From: Lysobacterales bacterium
GTDB taxonomy: Bacteria; Pseudomonadota; Gammaproteobacteria; Xanthomonadales; Ahniellaceae
Length of the DNA stretch: 64,000 nt
Assembly (NCBI GenBank): GCA_016182785.1
Contig: JACPFU010000008.1
Coordinates: forward strand, 1 to 64,000
Reading direction: 5' to 3'
Below, piece after piece: positions 21,798 through 31,026 of this stretch; the stretch's first letter is position 1; each line of letters starts with the position of its first letter. The notes beneath the pieces are model-generated. The model was not told the DNA's origin. It saw only the letters and a list, made by a program, of their open reading frames with translations, and made no database searches. A program made the position numbers and the translations under genes.

Positions 21798-24563
21798 ATG
21801 ATTGCGAAGAAGCCACTTGCCGTGGCCTGCGCGTGCGCGCTGGCCTGTATGTCCCTGTCCGCCCAGGAAACCCCCACGCCGAAGGAACCCGAGTCGGCGG
21901 AACTCGAACAGATCGTCGTCACCGGCACCCACCTCAAGGGCGTCGACATGGCCGAAGCGCAGCCGGTCAAGGTGCTCGACGCCGAGGACATCGCCCAGAC
22001 CGGTGCGCAGACGCTTGGCGAACTGCTGCAGGAAGTCAGCGAACTCGGAGGCGGCACCGGCAATTTCTCCACCGCCAACTCCGGCAGCAAGCAGGAAGAC
22101 AGCCCGGCCGGTTCCGCCGGCGTGTCGCTGCGCGGCCTCGGTACCGCATCGACGCTGACGCTGGTCAACGGCCGCCGCATCGCGGTGTCTTCGTTCGCCA
22201 ACGGCTCGGAGAACTTCGTCGACATCAACGCCATCCCGCTCGCGGCGGTCGATCGCGTCGAGGTGCTGACCACCGGCGCCTCGGCGATCTACGGCGCCGA
22301 TGCCGTCGCCGGCGTCGTCAATTTCATCCTGCGCCGCGACTTCGAGGGCCTGCGCCTCTCCGGCAGCAGCGGCGACAGCAGCCGCGGCACCGACGAAGGC
22401 CGCCACAACGTCAACCTGGTCTATGGCCACAACGGCGATCGCGGCCACGGCCTGCTGATCTTCGACGCCTATCGCCGCAATGCGCTGTATGACCGCGACC
22501 GCGCGATCAGCGCCGTCGAACCGCGACCCTCGCAGCAGGGCGTGTTTCCGAGCTTCAACGACTTGTACGCCCAGGAGATCGATCTGGTCGAGGCGGGCTG
22601 CCCGGATGCGCAGCGTTTCGACGGCCGGCCCGGGCATCCGCTCGGCGGCTTCGGCGAGTACTGCGCGCTGAATCGCAACGCCTACACCGCGACCGACCCG
22701 GCGAGCGAACGCTTCGGCCTGACCGGCAGCGCCGGCTTCGACTTCGGCAACGGCCTGTCCTGGTTCGGCGAGGTCGCCCTGCAACGCAACGACGGCACCG
22801 CCAACAGCGAGCCGGCGCCGTGGAGCGAGGAGGAGATCTACCTCGACCACCCGAACATGCCGGAAGAACTGCGCCAGCGCCTGCTCGACGCCGGCGTCGA
22901 TCCGGACTATCCGGTGTTCGGCTGGGGCCGCTTCCCGGACGCGCGCACGATCGAGGTCGAGTCGCGCAGCTGGCGCCTGCTCAGCGGCATCGAAGGCAGC
23001 CTCGGCGGCTGGAGCTTCGAGGCGGCGTTGAACCTGTCGCGCAGCCGCTCCGAACAACGGGCGATCGCCGGCATCTACAACGTCGAACGCTTCCGTGCCG
23101 CGTTGCGCGGCGAGCTCTGCGCCAGCGGCGCCACCGACTGCGCGCCGGGCGCCGGCGGGCTGTACTACAACCCCTTCGGCGGGCAGGCTGGCAACAGCGT
23201 GCAGGTGCTCGACCTGCTGCACGAACAGGTGCCGCGCGATGGCATTTCCAAGCTGGTCGGCTTCGACGCCAAGCTCTCCGGCAACTGGCTGTCGACCGCG
23301 GTCGGCGAGGTCAGCTGGGCATTTGGCGCCGAGGCGCGGCGCGAGGACATCGAGGACGCGCCGAGCCTGCTCGCGACCGCCGACCCGATCACCGGCGACG
23401 TCCCGGTCTATGGTTTCGGCTCGACCGCGGTGCGCGCCGACCGCGACCAGGCCGCGCTGTTCGGCGAGGCACTGGTGCCGCTCGCGGAGTCGCTCGACCT
23501 GCGCCTTGCGGCGCGCTACGACCACTACAGCGACTTCGGCGGCGATCTCAACCCGGCCGTGAGCCTGCGCTGGCAACCGCACGACGCGGTGGTGCTGCGC
23601 GCCGGCTGGAACAGTTCGTTCCGTGCGCCCTCGCTGGCGCAGGTCGGCGCCGGCACCACGCTCAGTTCCGGCGCCTTGCCCTGCGCCGAGGGCAGCGAGT
23701 TCTTCGACTCCTTCTGCGACCAGTACCCGGCCGACGACGGTTACCTGAGCGAGATCTACGGCAACCCCGAACTCGAGGCCGAGACCTCGAAGGCCTGGTT
23801 CCTCGGCGCGGTGTTCCAGCTCGGCGACGCCACCACGCTGTCGTTCGACTACTGGAACTTCGCGCATCGCAACCTCGTCGACATCGACGCGCTGGAGCTG
23901 TTCCGCGCGGCGCTGCTGAACCCGGCGCTGGTGGTGCGCAGCGGCGAGCTCGGCCCCGGCGAGATCGGCATCGAGACGCGCAACGGCAGCATCGGCTCGC
24001 CGATCGAGGAGGTCCACCTCGGGCTGATCAACGTCGGCCAGCAGAACACCGACGGCCTCGATGTCTCGCTGTCGCGCGTGCTCGACACCGACGCCGGGCG
24101 CTTCGAGCTGTACGGCGATGCCACCTGGACGCGCGGCTTTGAGCGCTCCGAGTCCTGCGGGGGCAACAGCGACGACGGCCGCCGTGGACTCGACCCCTGC
24201 GTCGATGGCCAGCGGCTGGTGCAGCGCGTCGACGAGTTCCGCTACCCGGAGTGGCTGGTCAATGCCGGCCTCGACTGGGAACGCGGCGGGTACGATGCGC
24301 GCCTGTGGGCGAACTACACCGACGGCTACTACGACGACGATCAGCGCAACGGCGTGCCGGCCGGCCGCCGCGTCGCTTCGTGGACCACGCTCAACCTGAG
24401 CTTCGGCTACGACCTCAGCGAGGACAGCTGGGCGACGCTGACGCTGCGCAACCTCGCCGACCGCGATCCACCGGTCGCGCTCGGTTCCGGCTCCGGCTTC
24501 GACCAGTACAACCACGACTCGCTCGGTCGCTACTGGACGCTGAGCTACACCCAGCGCTTCTGA
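21798..24563 (+). CDS. TonB-dependent outer-membrane receptor
   Basis: 921 residues from the ATG at 21798, with a signal peptide ending near LSAQE. A TonB box-like EQIVVTGT follows, then the plug domain (SAGVSLRGLGTASTLTLVNGRR, VDRVEVLTTGASAIYGADAVAG), and a large barrel ending in the aromatic YTQRF. This plug layout is typical of Lysobacterales receptors for peptides, sugars or other large nutrients. It heads a plus-strand group with a YfcC-type carrier and an isoaspartyl-dipeptidase-like gene, and is divergent from the exported cyanophycinase-like gene. The likely role is uptake of the released oligo- or dipeptides into the periplasm. Confidence 0.93.
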   Translation: MIAKKPLAVACACALACMSLSAQETPTPKEPESAELEQIVVTGTHLKGVDMAEAQPVKVLDAEDIAQTGAQTLGELLQEVSELGGGTGNFSTANSGSKQEDSPAGSAGVSLRGLGTASTLTLVNGRRIAVSSFANGSENFVDINAIPLAAVDRVEVLTTGASAIYGADAVAGVVNFILRRDFEGLRLSGSSGDSSRGTDEGRHNVNLVYGHNGDRGHGLLIFDAYRRNALYDRDRAISAVEPRPSQQGVFPSFNDLYAQEIDLVEAGCPDAQRFDGRPGHPLGGFGEYCALNRNAYTATDPASERFGLTGSAGFDFGNGLSWFGEVALQRNDGTANSEPAPWSEEEIYLDHPNMPEELRQRLLDAGVDPDYPVFGWGRFPDARTIEVESRSWRLLSGIEGSLGGWSFEAALNLSRSRSEQRAIAGIYNVERFRAALRGELCASGATDCAPGAGGLYYNPFGGQAGNSVQVLDLLHEQVPRDGISKLVGFDAKLSGNWLSTAVGEVSWAFGAEARREDIEDAPSLLATADPITGDVPVYGFGSTAVRADRDQAALFGEALVPLAESLDLRLAARYDHYSDFGGDLNPAVSLRWQPHDAVVLRAGWNSSFRAPSLAQVGAGTTLSSGALPCAEGSEFFDSFCDQYPADDGYLSEIYGNPELEAETSKAWFLGAVFQLGDATTLSFDYWNFAHRNLVDIDALELFRAALLNPALVVRSGELGPGEIGIETRNGSIGSPIEEVHLGLINVGQQNTDGLDVSLSRVLDTDAGRFELYGDATWTRGFERSESCGGNSDDGRRGLDPCVDGQRLVQRVDEFRYPEWLVNAGLDWERGGYDARLWANYTDGYYDDDQRNGVPAGRRVASWTTLNLSFGYDLSEDSWATLTLRNLADRDPPVALGSGSGFDQYNHDSLGRYWTLSYTQRF

Positions 24564-24663
24564 GCGCTGCCTGGCCCACGCGGCGCCCGATCCCCGGGGC
24601 GCCGCGCCTTGGCCCGCGCCCTTGCATCGGCGCGGGCCCTTCTTGCCCACCGGAATCCCCGCG

Positions 24664-26073
24664 ATGACCGCACCCCCCGCGCCTGCCCGGCGCATGCCCG
24701 ACACCCTGCTGATCCTGCTCGCGATCGCCGCGCTGATCGCGCTGCTGACGCCCTGGCTCACGCCCGGCGCATTCCTGCCCGGGCAGCCGATCTCGCTCGG
24801 CAGTTACCGCCCGGCGGCCGCGCATCTGCCGCTGCAACTGTTCGGCAGCGGCGATGAAGTCGGCTTCCTCAATTTCGTGTTCGACGGCTTCACTTCCGGC
24901 GGACGCAGTTCTTCCGCGATCGGCGTGATCGCGTTCGTGCTGCTGGTCGGCGGCGCGTTCGGCGTGGTCAACGCCAGCGGCGTGATGGAGCGCAGCCTGC
25001 ACCGCTTGGTCGCGGCCACCGCGCCGCGTCCAGCGCTGTTGCTGGGCGCGCTGGTGCTCGCGTTCTCGACCGGCGGCGCGGTGTTTGGCATGGGCGAGGA
25101 AACCATCGCCTTCATCGCGCTGCTGGCGCCGCTGCTGCGTTCGCTCGGCTATCCGCCGCAGGTGGTGGTGATGGTGACCTACCTGCCGAGCCAGATCGGT
25201 TTCGGCACCTCGTGGATGAACCCGTTCAGCGTCGCCGTCGCGCAGGGCGTGGCCGGCCTGCCGCTGCTGTCGGGTGCGCCGCTGCGGATCGCGATGTGGG
25301 CCTGCTTCACCGGCCTGACCCTGGTCTTCGTGCTGCACCACGCCGCACGCCATCGGCAGCCGGCGTCGGCTGCGGCGCTGCTGCCCATCGGCTCAGGTCG
25401 CATCGACTGGAGCGATCGGCTGATGTTGCTCGCGATCCTCGCGACCGTGGTCTGGATCGTCTGGGGCGTCACCGTTGCCGGCTACTACATCCCGGAGATC
25501 GCGACCCAGTTCGTGACGCTCGGCCTCGTGGTCGGCGCGATCGCCATTGCCCGCGGCCGACTCGCGGCCAACGACGCCGCGGCCGCGTTCACCGAAGGCG
25601 TGCGCCAGCTGGTGCCGTGCGCGCTGGTGATCGCGCTGGCCAAGGGCCTGCTCGGCCTGCTCGGCGGCTCCGACCCGCACCAGCCTTCGCTGTTGAACGC
25701 GGCCCTGTTCACCCTCGGCAGCGGCCTGCAGCACGCACCGCCGCTGCTCGCCGCAGAGGGCATGTTGCTGGCGCAGTCGGTGTTCAATTTCTTCGTCACC
25801 TCGGGCTCGGCGCAGGCGGCAATCACCATGCCGCTGATGGCCGGGCTCGGCGACCTGATCGGCGTCAGCCGCCAGATCGCGGTGCTGGCATTCCAGCTCG
25901 GCGACGGCCTGACCAACCTGATCATCCCGACCTCGGGCGCGATGATGGGCGCCATCGGCATGGCCGGGCTCGACTGGCTGCGCTGGCTGCGGCTGATCTG
26001 GCGCCTGGAACTGCTGTTGCTCGCTGCCGCCGCGGGCTGGGTGGCTCTGGCGGTGCTGGTGGGGTACGCATGA
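24664..26073 (+). CDS. YfcC-type inner-membrane carrier
   Basis: 469 residues from ATG 24664. About 11-12 hydrophobic helices. Landmarks of the YfcC/C4-dicarboxylate anaerobic carrier-like group include [44 protein letters not shown] and [20 protein letters not shown], then [18 protein letters not shown]. Relatives carry basic amino acids, peptides or dicarboxylates. Its stop overlaps the dipeptidase-like start (ATGA), showing tight coupling. In this setting import of beta-aspartyl dipeptides or of arginine/aspartate is the best inference. Confidence 0.85.
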   Translation: MTAPPAPARRMPDTLLILLAIAALIALLTPWLTPGAFLPGQPISLGSYRPAAAHLPLQLFGSGDEVGFLNFVFDGFTSGGRSSSAIGVIAFVLLVGGAFGVVNASGVMERSLHRLVAATAPRPALLLGALVLAFSTGGAVFGMGEETIAFIALLAPLLRSLGYPPQVVVMVTYLPSQIGFGTSWMNPFSVAVAQGVAGLPLLSGAPLRIAMWACFTGLTLVFVLHHAARHRQPASAAALLPIGSGRIDWSDRLMLLAILATVVWIVWGVTVAGYYIPEIATQFVTLGLVVGAIAIARGRLAANDAAAAFTEGVRQLVPCALVIALAKGLLGLLGGSDPHQPSLLNAALFTLGSGLQHAPPLLAAEGMLLAQSVFNFFVTSGSAQAAITMPLMAGLGDLIGVSRQIAVLAFQLGDGLTNLIIPTSGAMMGAIGMAGLDWLRWLRLIWRLELLLLAAAAGWVALAVLVGYA

Positions 26074-27215
26074 ACGCGCATCTGCTGTTGATCCGCGACG
26101 CCGAAGTGTTCGCGCCGCAATCGCTGGGCCGATGCGATGTGCTGGTCGGCGCCGGGCGCGTGCTCGCGATCGGCCGCGACCTGCAGCTCGGCAGCCTCGC
26201 GCATGAGCGCATCGACGCCGCTGGTCGCTGGTTGTGGCCGGGCTATGTCGACAGCCTGGTGCACCTCAGCGGCGGCGGTGGCGAGGGCGGATTCGCGACG
26301 CGCACGCTGCCACTTGCAGCCAGTGCCGCGCTCGGCGCCGGCGTGACCACGCTGGTCGGCGCGCTCGGCACCGACGATGTCACGCGCAGCCATGCCGACC
26401 TGCTCGCCTGCGCGCGCGCGCTGCAGGCGCAGGGCCTCAGTGCGTACACCCTGACCGGCTCCTACCACGTGCCGGTGACCACGCTCACCGGCAGCATTCG
26501 TTCCGACCTGGTGCTGATCCCGGAGATGATCGGTGTTGGCGAAATCGCGATCGCCGATCGTCGCGGCGCACAGCCTTCGGTCGACGAACTGGCGCGCATC
26601 GCCGCCGATGCCAATGTCGGCGGCCTGCTCGCGGGCAAGGCCGGGGTCGTGCTGGTGCACCTCGGCGACGAAGACGCCGCGCTGTCGCCGCTGATCGAGG
26701 CCTCGGCGCGACACGCGGTCGCGCGCTCGCGCTGGTTGCCGACGCACATCAATCGCTCGCGACGGCTGCTCGATCGCGGTTGCGCCTGGTCGCGCGAAGG
26801 CGGCTGGATCGACCTGACCACGAGCACCACCGAGGCCCTGGTGGCCGCCGGTGACCTCTACGCCGGCGAGTCCCTTGCCATCGCGCTGCGCCTGGGCGCG
26901 GCGGCCGAACGCATCACCATGAGCAGCGACGGCCAGGCCAGCCTGCCGCTGTTCGATGCTGCCGGTCACTTCGTCGAGCTTGGCGTCGCGCCGATCGGCA
27001 GCCTGCACGAGGAAGTGGTCCAGGCGATCGACCGGCACGGTGTGCCGCTTGGCACTGCGCTCGCGACCGCGACGCTGCATCCGGCGACGATCTGGCGCCT
27101 GCCGCACAAGGGCCGCATCGCGGTCGGTGCCGACGCCGACCTGCTGCTGCTTGATCCGGCGAGCAAGGCGATCGCCGTGACCGTTGCCGGCGGCCGACCC
27201 CACCCGATGCACTGA
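26070..27215 (+). CDS. iadA: Isoaspartyl dipeptidase-like amidohydrolase with altered metal site
   Basis: 381 residues; the ATG overlaps the upstream stop by 4 bases. It follows IadA throughout: N-terminal beta-sandwich, then the GGGGE loop (68-72), GSYHVP with the substrate Tyr, GVGEIAIAD with the bridging acid, HLGDE (His198), LPTHINRS (His227) and SSDGQAS with the catalytic Asp. The first metal motif is changed: IadA has D-x-H-V-H, while here residues 61-65 are D-S-L-V-H, so Leu63 replaces the first metal-binding His. IadA hydrolyses beta-aspartyl dipeptides in the cytosol. The protein may bind only one metal, be inactive, or act on another substrate. Confidence 0.85.
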   Translation: MNAHLLLIRDAEVFAPQSLGRCDVLVGAGRVLAIGRDLQLGSLAHERIDAAGRWLWPGYVDSLVHLSGGGGEGGFATRTLPLAASAALGAGVTTLVGALGTDDVTRSHADLLACARALQAQGLSAYTLTGSYHVPVTTLTGSIRSDLVLIPEMIGVGEIAIADRRGAQPSVDELARIAADANVGGLLAGKAGVVLVHLGDEDAALSPLIEASARHAVARSRWLPTHINRSRRLLDRGCAWSREGGWIDLTTSTTEALVAAGDLYAGESLAIALRLGAAAERITMSSDGQASLPLFDAAGHFVELGVAPIGSLHEEVVQAIDRHGVPLGTALATATLHPATIWRLPHKGRIAVGADADLLLLDPASKAIAVTVAGGRPHPMH

Positions 27216-27239
27216 ACCTGCCATTCGGGGCGGTGGAAA

Positions 27240-27269
27240 CGAAACGGCCAGCTCGCGCTGGCCGTTTCG
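27240..27269. terminator. Bidirectional terminator hairpin between iadA-like and RND genes
   Basis: CGAAACGGCCAG and CTGGCCGTTTCG form a perfect 12-base stem around the loop CTCGCG. It lies in the 76-base gap between two convergent genes. AAAC/GTTT at the base of the stem can serve in both directions; T runs are short. Confidence 0.75.
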
Positions 27270-27291
27270 CTGCTGCCGGGATGCGCGGGTC

Positions 27292-29784
27292 TCAGCCCAC
27301 TTCGCGCGGACGCAGCAGCCAGCGGCACAACGCCGGCAGGAAGATCATCGCGGCGATCATGTTGACCACGAACATGAAGGTCAGCATCACGCCCATGTCG
27401 GCCTGGAACTTCAGGTCCGACCAGATCCACGTCGCCACGCCGGCGGCAAGCGTCAGCGCGGTGTAGAAGATCGCGATGCCGGTGGTCTTGAGCGCGCCGA
27501 AGTAGGCTTCGGTCAACGTGCGTCCGGCCTGCATCGACTCGGCCATGCGCGCGTAGATGTAGATCGCGTAGTCGACACCGATGCCGACACCGAGCGCGAC
27601 CACGGTCAGCGTGTTCACCTTCATGCCGATGCCGAGCTCGACCATCAGCGTGTGCCCGAGTTCGGTCACCAGCACCAGCGGCAAGGTGATGCACAACGCC
27701 GCCAGCGGCGAACGGAAACTCAGCAGGCACATCACGAACACCGCTGCGTAGAGCAGGTACAGCATCATGTGCTCGACTTCGCGCACCTTGTCGTTGATCG
27801 CCGCGGCGACGCCGACATTGCCGGTGGCGAGGCGCAGGTTGGCCTGGTCGGTGCGGTACTCGCCGCCGTTGGCCGCGGCTTCGGCCACCGCCTTGTCGCG
27901 GTTGACGCGGAAGTTGACGTCGTAGCTCTTGTTCTCGTCGCGGAACTTCTCGACCGCGGCGACCACGCGGTCGATCGTGGTCGCGCGGTGGTCGGTGGTG
28001 AAGATCTGCACCGGCATCGCCTTGCACTCGGGGCTGTCGATCAGGCCGGAATCGGTTTCCACGCCCTGCAGGCTCTGGCGCAACAGGTTGGAGTCGCGCG
28101 GGATCACGCGCCAGCGCACGTTGCCCTCGTTGTAGCCGGCGTAGATCACCTTGGCGATGTTCGGCAGCGTGATCACCTGCTGCACGCCCTCGACGTTGCT
28201 CATGTGCCAGGCGAACCGGTCGATCAGGGCCATCGCCTTCGGGCTCTCGGTGCACGCGAACGGCCCGCCCTCGGCGATCACGTTGATGATGTCGACGCCG
28301 AGCGCGAACTTCTGCGTGATCAGCTTGGCGTCCTGGTTGTAGCGCGCTTCCGGGCGCAGCTCGGCCACGCCTTCCTGGGCGTCGCCGATCATCACCTTGT
28401 CGCCCTGCGCCTCGGCAAAGAACCACACCGTCGCGCCGACCAGGATCACCATCAGCGCCGGCATCGGCCGGCTGAAGCGCGCCAGCACGCGCCAGATCGC
28501 ATCGAACTTGGTCAGCTGGCGCAGGCGGTACTCGCGCTTCTTGTGCAGGTGGCTGACGTTGGTGTAGCTGAGCAGCACCGGCAGCAGGATCAGGTCGGTG
28601 AGGATGGTCAGCGCCACGCCGATGGTCGCGGTGATCGCCAGTTCGCGCACCATGCGGATGTCGATCAGCATGATCGTCGCGAAACCGATGCAGCCGGCGA
28701 GCAGCGCCACCGCGCCCGGCACCAGCAGCATGCGGAACGAACGCCGCGCCGCTTCGAGCGCGGGTACCGCCTGCGATTCGCGCTGGCGCAGTTCCTCGAT
28801 CGTGCCTTCCTCCAGACCGCCGTAGAAGATCTCGCCGCGGAAGCGGTTGATCATCTGTTCGCCATGACTGACCGCGATCGCGAAGATCAGGAACGGCGTC
28901 AGCATGTTCATCGGGTCGATGCCGTAGCCGAGCAGGCGCAGCGCGCCGAGCATCCACACCACCGAGATCAGCGCCGCGAGCACGGTGAGGCTGGCGAGCT
29001 TGCCGGACATCGAATACAGGAACAGCAGCAGCCAGGTGAAGCCGATCGTGACCAGGAAGAAGTTGATCACCGAGCGCGCGCCATCGGCGATGTCGCCGAC
29101 CATCTTGGCGAAGCCGATCACGTGCACGCTGATGCCGTCCTTCTCGTAATTCTTTCGGATCGACTCGAACTGCGCGGCGATCTTCTGGTAGTCGAGCTTG
29201 GTGCCGGCCGCACCGCCTTCCGGGATCAGGTCGGCCCAGACCATCGCGCCGGAGAAGTCCTTGGCCACCAGCCGCCCGACCACGCCGGCCTTGACGATGT
29301 TCGACTTGATCGTCTCGAAGTCCTCGGGCGTCGGCTCGAAGCCCTCGGCATTGGGCGTGAACGCGGACGGGATCACGTTGCCGCCGGCGAAGCCGTCCTC
29401 GACCACCTCGACGAAGCGCACGTTCGGCGTGAAGATCGAACGCACGCGCGCGTCGTCGACTTCCTCCAGCGTGATCACCTCGTTGGTGACGTTCTCCATG
29501 GTCTGCATGAAGGACTTGTTGAACATGTTGCCGTTCTTGTCCATCACCGCGACCAGCACGCGGTTGGCGCCACCGAATTCCTGCTCGTAGTCGAGGAAGG
29601 TCTTCATGAACTCGTGGTCGAGCGGGATCTGTTTCTTGAATCCGGCATCGACGCGCAGTTGCGATGCGAAATACAGCATCACCGCGGTGGCCAGGGCGAA
29701 CAGCATCAACACCAGCATGCGGTTGCCGAAGACGAACTTTTCGAGTGCCTGTCCGAAGGCGCCTTGATTGCTGCTACCGATCAT
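27292..29784 (-). CDS. RND-superfamily (MMPL-type) transporter
   Basis: 830 residues from ATG 29784. Two repeats, each with one helix, a large periplasmic loop and five to six helices. Sterol-sensing/SSD-like blocks occur at about 250-420 (FLVTIGFTWLLLFLYSMSG onward) and at about 660-810 (MMLYLLYAAVFVMCLLSFR, GVGIGVDYAIYIYARMAES). The G-x-x-x-D-Y pattern is the usual proton-relay site. Family members export lipids or other hydrophobic molecules from the inner membrane. It is the last gene of the lipase-DUF1302-DUF1329-YCF48 operon, a combination seen repeatedly in pseudomonads and relatives, and starts 19 bases after the YCF48-like gene. Confidence 0.93.
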   Translation of the reverse strand: MIGSSNQGAFGQALEKFVFGNRMLVLMLFALATAVMLYFASQLRVDAGFKKQIPLDHEFMKTFLDYEQEFGGANRVLVAVMDKNGNMFNKSFMQTMENVTNEVITLEEVDDARVRSIFTPNVRFVEVVEDGFAGGNVIPSAFTPNAEGFEPTPEDFETIKSNIVKAGVVGRLVAKDFSGAMVWADLIPEGGAAGTKLDYQKIAAQFESIRKNYEKDGISVHVIGFAKMVGDIADGARSVINFFLVTIGFTWLLLFLYSMSGKLASLTVLAALISVVWMLGALRLLGYGIDPMNMLTPFLIFAIAVSHGEQMINRFRGEIFYGGLEEGTIEELRQRESQAVPALEAARRSFRMLLVPGAVALLAGCIGFATIMLIDIRMVRELAITATIGVALTILTDLILLPVLLSYTNVSHLHKKREYRLRQLTKFDAIWRVLARFSRPMPALMVILVGATVWFFAEAQGDKVMIGDAQEGVAELRPEARYNQDAKLITQKFALGVDIINVIAEGGPFACTESPKAMALIDRFAWHMSNVEGVQQVITLPNIAKVIYAGYNEGNVRWRVIPRDSNLLRQSLQGVETDSGLIDSPECKAMPVQIFTTDHRATTIDRVVAAVEKFRDENKSYDVNFRVNRDKAVAEAAANGGEYRTDQANLRLATGNVGVAAAINDKVREVEHMMLYLLYAAVFVMCLLSFRSPLAALCITLPLVLVTELGHTLMVELGIGMKVNTLTVVALGVGIGVDYAIYIYARMAESMQAGRTLTEAYFGALKTTGIAIFYTALTLAAGVATWIWSDLKFQADMGVMLTFMFVVNMIAAMIFLPALCRWLLRPREVG

Positions 29785-29803
29785 TGCGTGTCTCCGTAAC
29801 AGC

Positions 29804-30928
29804 TCAGGGTTGATAGAAGCTGACGCCGGTCTCGCCGACGACGGTGTACTCGCCGGGGCCGAGCACCAGCACCGAGGCCAGCACGTTGCCGGCCGGATGG
29901 GTGTGGGCCAGGAAGGCATCGCCATCGCTGCCGCGCGTGAGCACCATGCCGTTGCCGCCGACCAGCACGGTGGCGCCGCTGGCACCGACCGCGCCGCCCA
30001 TCAGGCTCAGCTCGGTGCCGGTCTCGCGCTTGTCCCAGGTGGCGCCAAGGTCGTTCGACTCGTAGACGTTGCCGCGCAGGCCGAAGCACAGCACGTGGTC
30101 ACCGGCGCCGCCAATGACGCCGAACATCGATCCCTCGTAGGGCAGCTGGATGCGTTGCCAGGTGGCGCCCTGATCGGTGGAGCGGAACGCGGCACCGCGC
30201 TCGGCGACGATGAACAGGTTGCCGCTGCCGGTGCGCGCGATGGCGTTGAGGTGCGGGTCGGTCTCCTCGTCCAGGTCGAGGTCGGCCGAGTCGAAGTTCC
30301 AGCTTTCGTCATCGAGTGCGGGCGCATTGCTGTCGTCGGTCGGCTCCGGTGCCGGCGATGTGTCGCCACGGCCGAGCACGTCGACGTACTGCCAGTTCTC
30401 GCCGCCGTCATCGCTGCGCAGCAAGGTCGCGTAGGCGCCGACCGCGTACGCGTGGTCCTTGTCGAGGAACATCACGTCTAGCAGCGGCGCGCCGTTGCGC
30501 GGATCGGGATTTTCCTTGCTGAACAGCACCACGCGCTTGCGTGCCCAGGTCAGGCCGCCGTCGTCGGAGCGCAGCACGATGCCGTCGTGGCCGACCGCGA
30601 GCACGCGTCCCTCGAACGCGGCGACCGCGGTCAGCGTCGAGCGTGTCGGCACATCGGCAATCTGGCGCCAGCCGTCGCGCCGCGTTTCGCTGACTAGCAC
30701 GTGTCCGCGCTCGCCGACCGCGACCGCGCGGTCGCCGGCATCGACGATGTCGAGCATCAGCGAAGTCGCGGCCCGCGGCAGCACCTCCGCATTCTGCACC
30801 GAGGGATCATCCGGACCCGGCATCCCCGGCGTGGCAGCGGCTTCTTCCGGCGCCTGTCCGCCGACGACCCCCGCCACCGCGAGCAACGTCGCCGCGACCC
30901 AGCCGCTACGCATCATTGTCTGTTTCAT
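29804..30928 (-). CDS. Exported YCF48-like beta-propeller protein
   Basis: 374 residues from ATG 30928, with a signal peptide ending near VVGGQA. Repeated blade motifs of the YCF48/BNR type are visible: GHDGIVLRSDDGGLTWARKR, YATLLRSDDGGENWQ, AAFRSTDQGATWQRI, NVYESNDLGATWDKR. An acidic insertion (about 185-225, rich in Asp and Glu) separates two blades. Periplasmic or surface location is expected. The role is unknown but the gene is a regular partner of DUF1302/DUF1329 and RND genes, possibly as an assembly or scaffold factor. A terminator-like hairpin separates it from the upstream DUF1329 gene. Confidence 0.88.
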   Translation of the reverse strand: MKQTMMRSGWVAATLLAVAGVVGGQAPEEAAATPGMPGPDDPSVQNAEVLPRAATSLMLDIVDAGDRAVAVGERGHVLVSETRRDGWRQIADVPTRSTLTAVAAFEGRVLAVGHDGIVLRSDDGGLTWARKRVVLFSKENPDPRNGAPLLDVMFLDKDHAYAVGAYATLLRSDDGGENWQYVDVLGRGDTSPAPEPTDDSNAPALDDESWNFDSADLDLDEETDPHLNAIARTGSGNLFIVAERGAAFRSTDQGATWQRIQLPYEGSMFGVIGGAGDHVLCFGLRGNVYESNDLGATWDKRETGTELSLMGGAVGASGATVLVGGNGMVLTRGSDGDAFLAHTHPAGNVLASVLVLGPGEYTVVGETGVSFYQP

Positions 30929-30960
30929 CGATCGACCCTTGACTGCTTTTCCATTCCCCA

Positions 30961-31003
30961 AAAGCAAAAAGGCCGACCGCCCCGAATCTGGGAACGGCCG
31001 GCC
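30961..31003 (-). terminator. Internal intrinsic terminator/attenuator in the lipase-RND operon
   Basis: On the minus strand GGCCGGCCG pairs with CGGTCGGCC (nine pairs, one G-U) around a 15-base loop, followed by TTTTTGCTTTTGGGG. It lies between the DUF1329 gene and the YCF48-like gene. It should cut expression of the last two genes relative to the first three unless read through. Confidence 0.75.
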
Positions 31004-31026
31004 CGAGCGAGCGCCGTGCGGCTCCG

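Noticed and set aside
21657-24761. A 1034-codon minus-strand open frame
   Set aside because: It is the antisense shadow of the TonB receptor, with low-complexity Ala/Val/Glu/Arg sequence and no domain.
27184-29799. An 871-codon plus-strand open frame
   Set aside because: Antisense to the RND transporter; rich in His, Asp, Gln and Arg with no recognisable fold.
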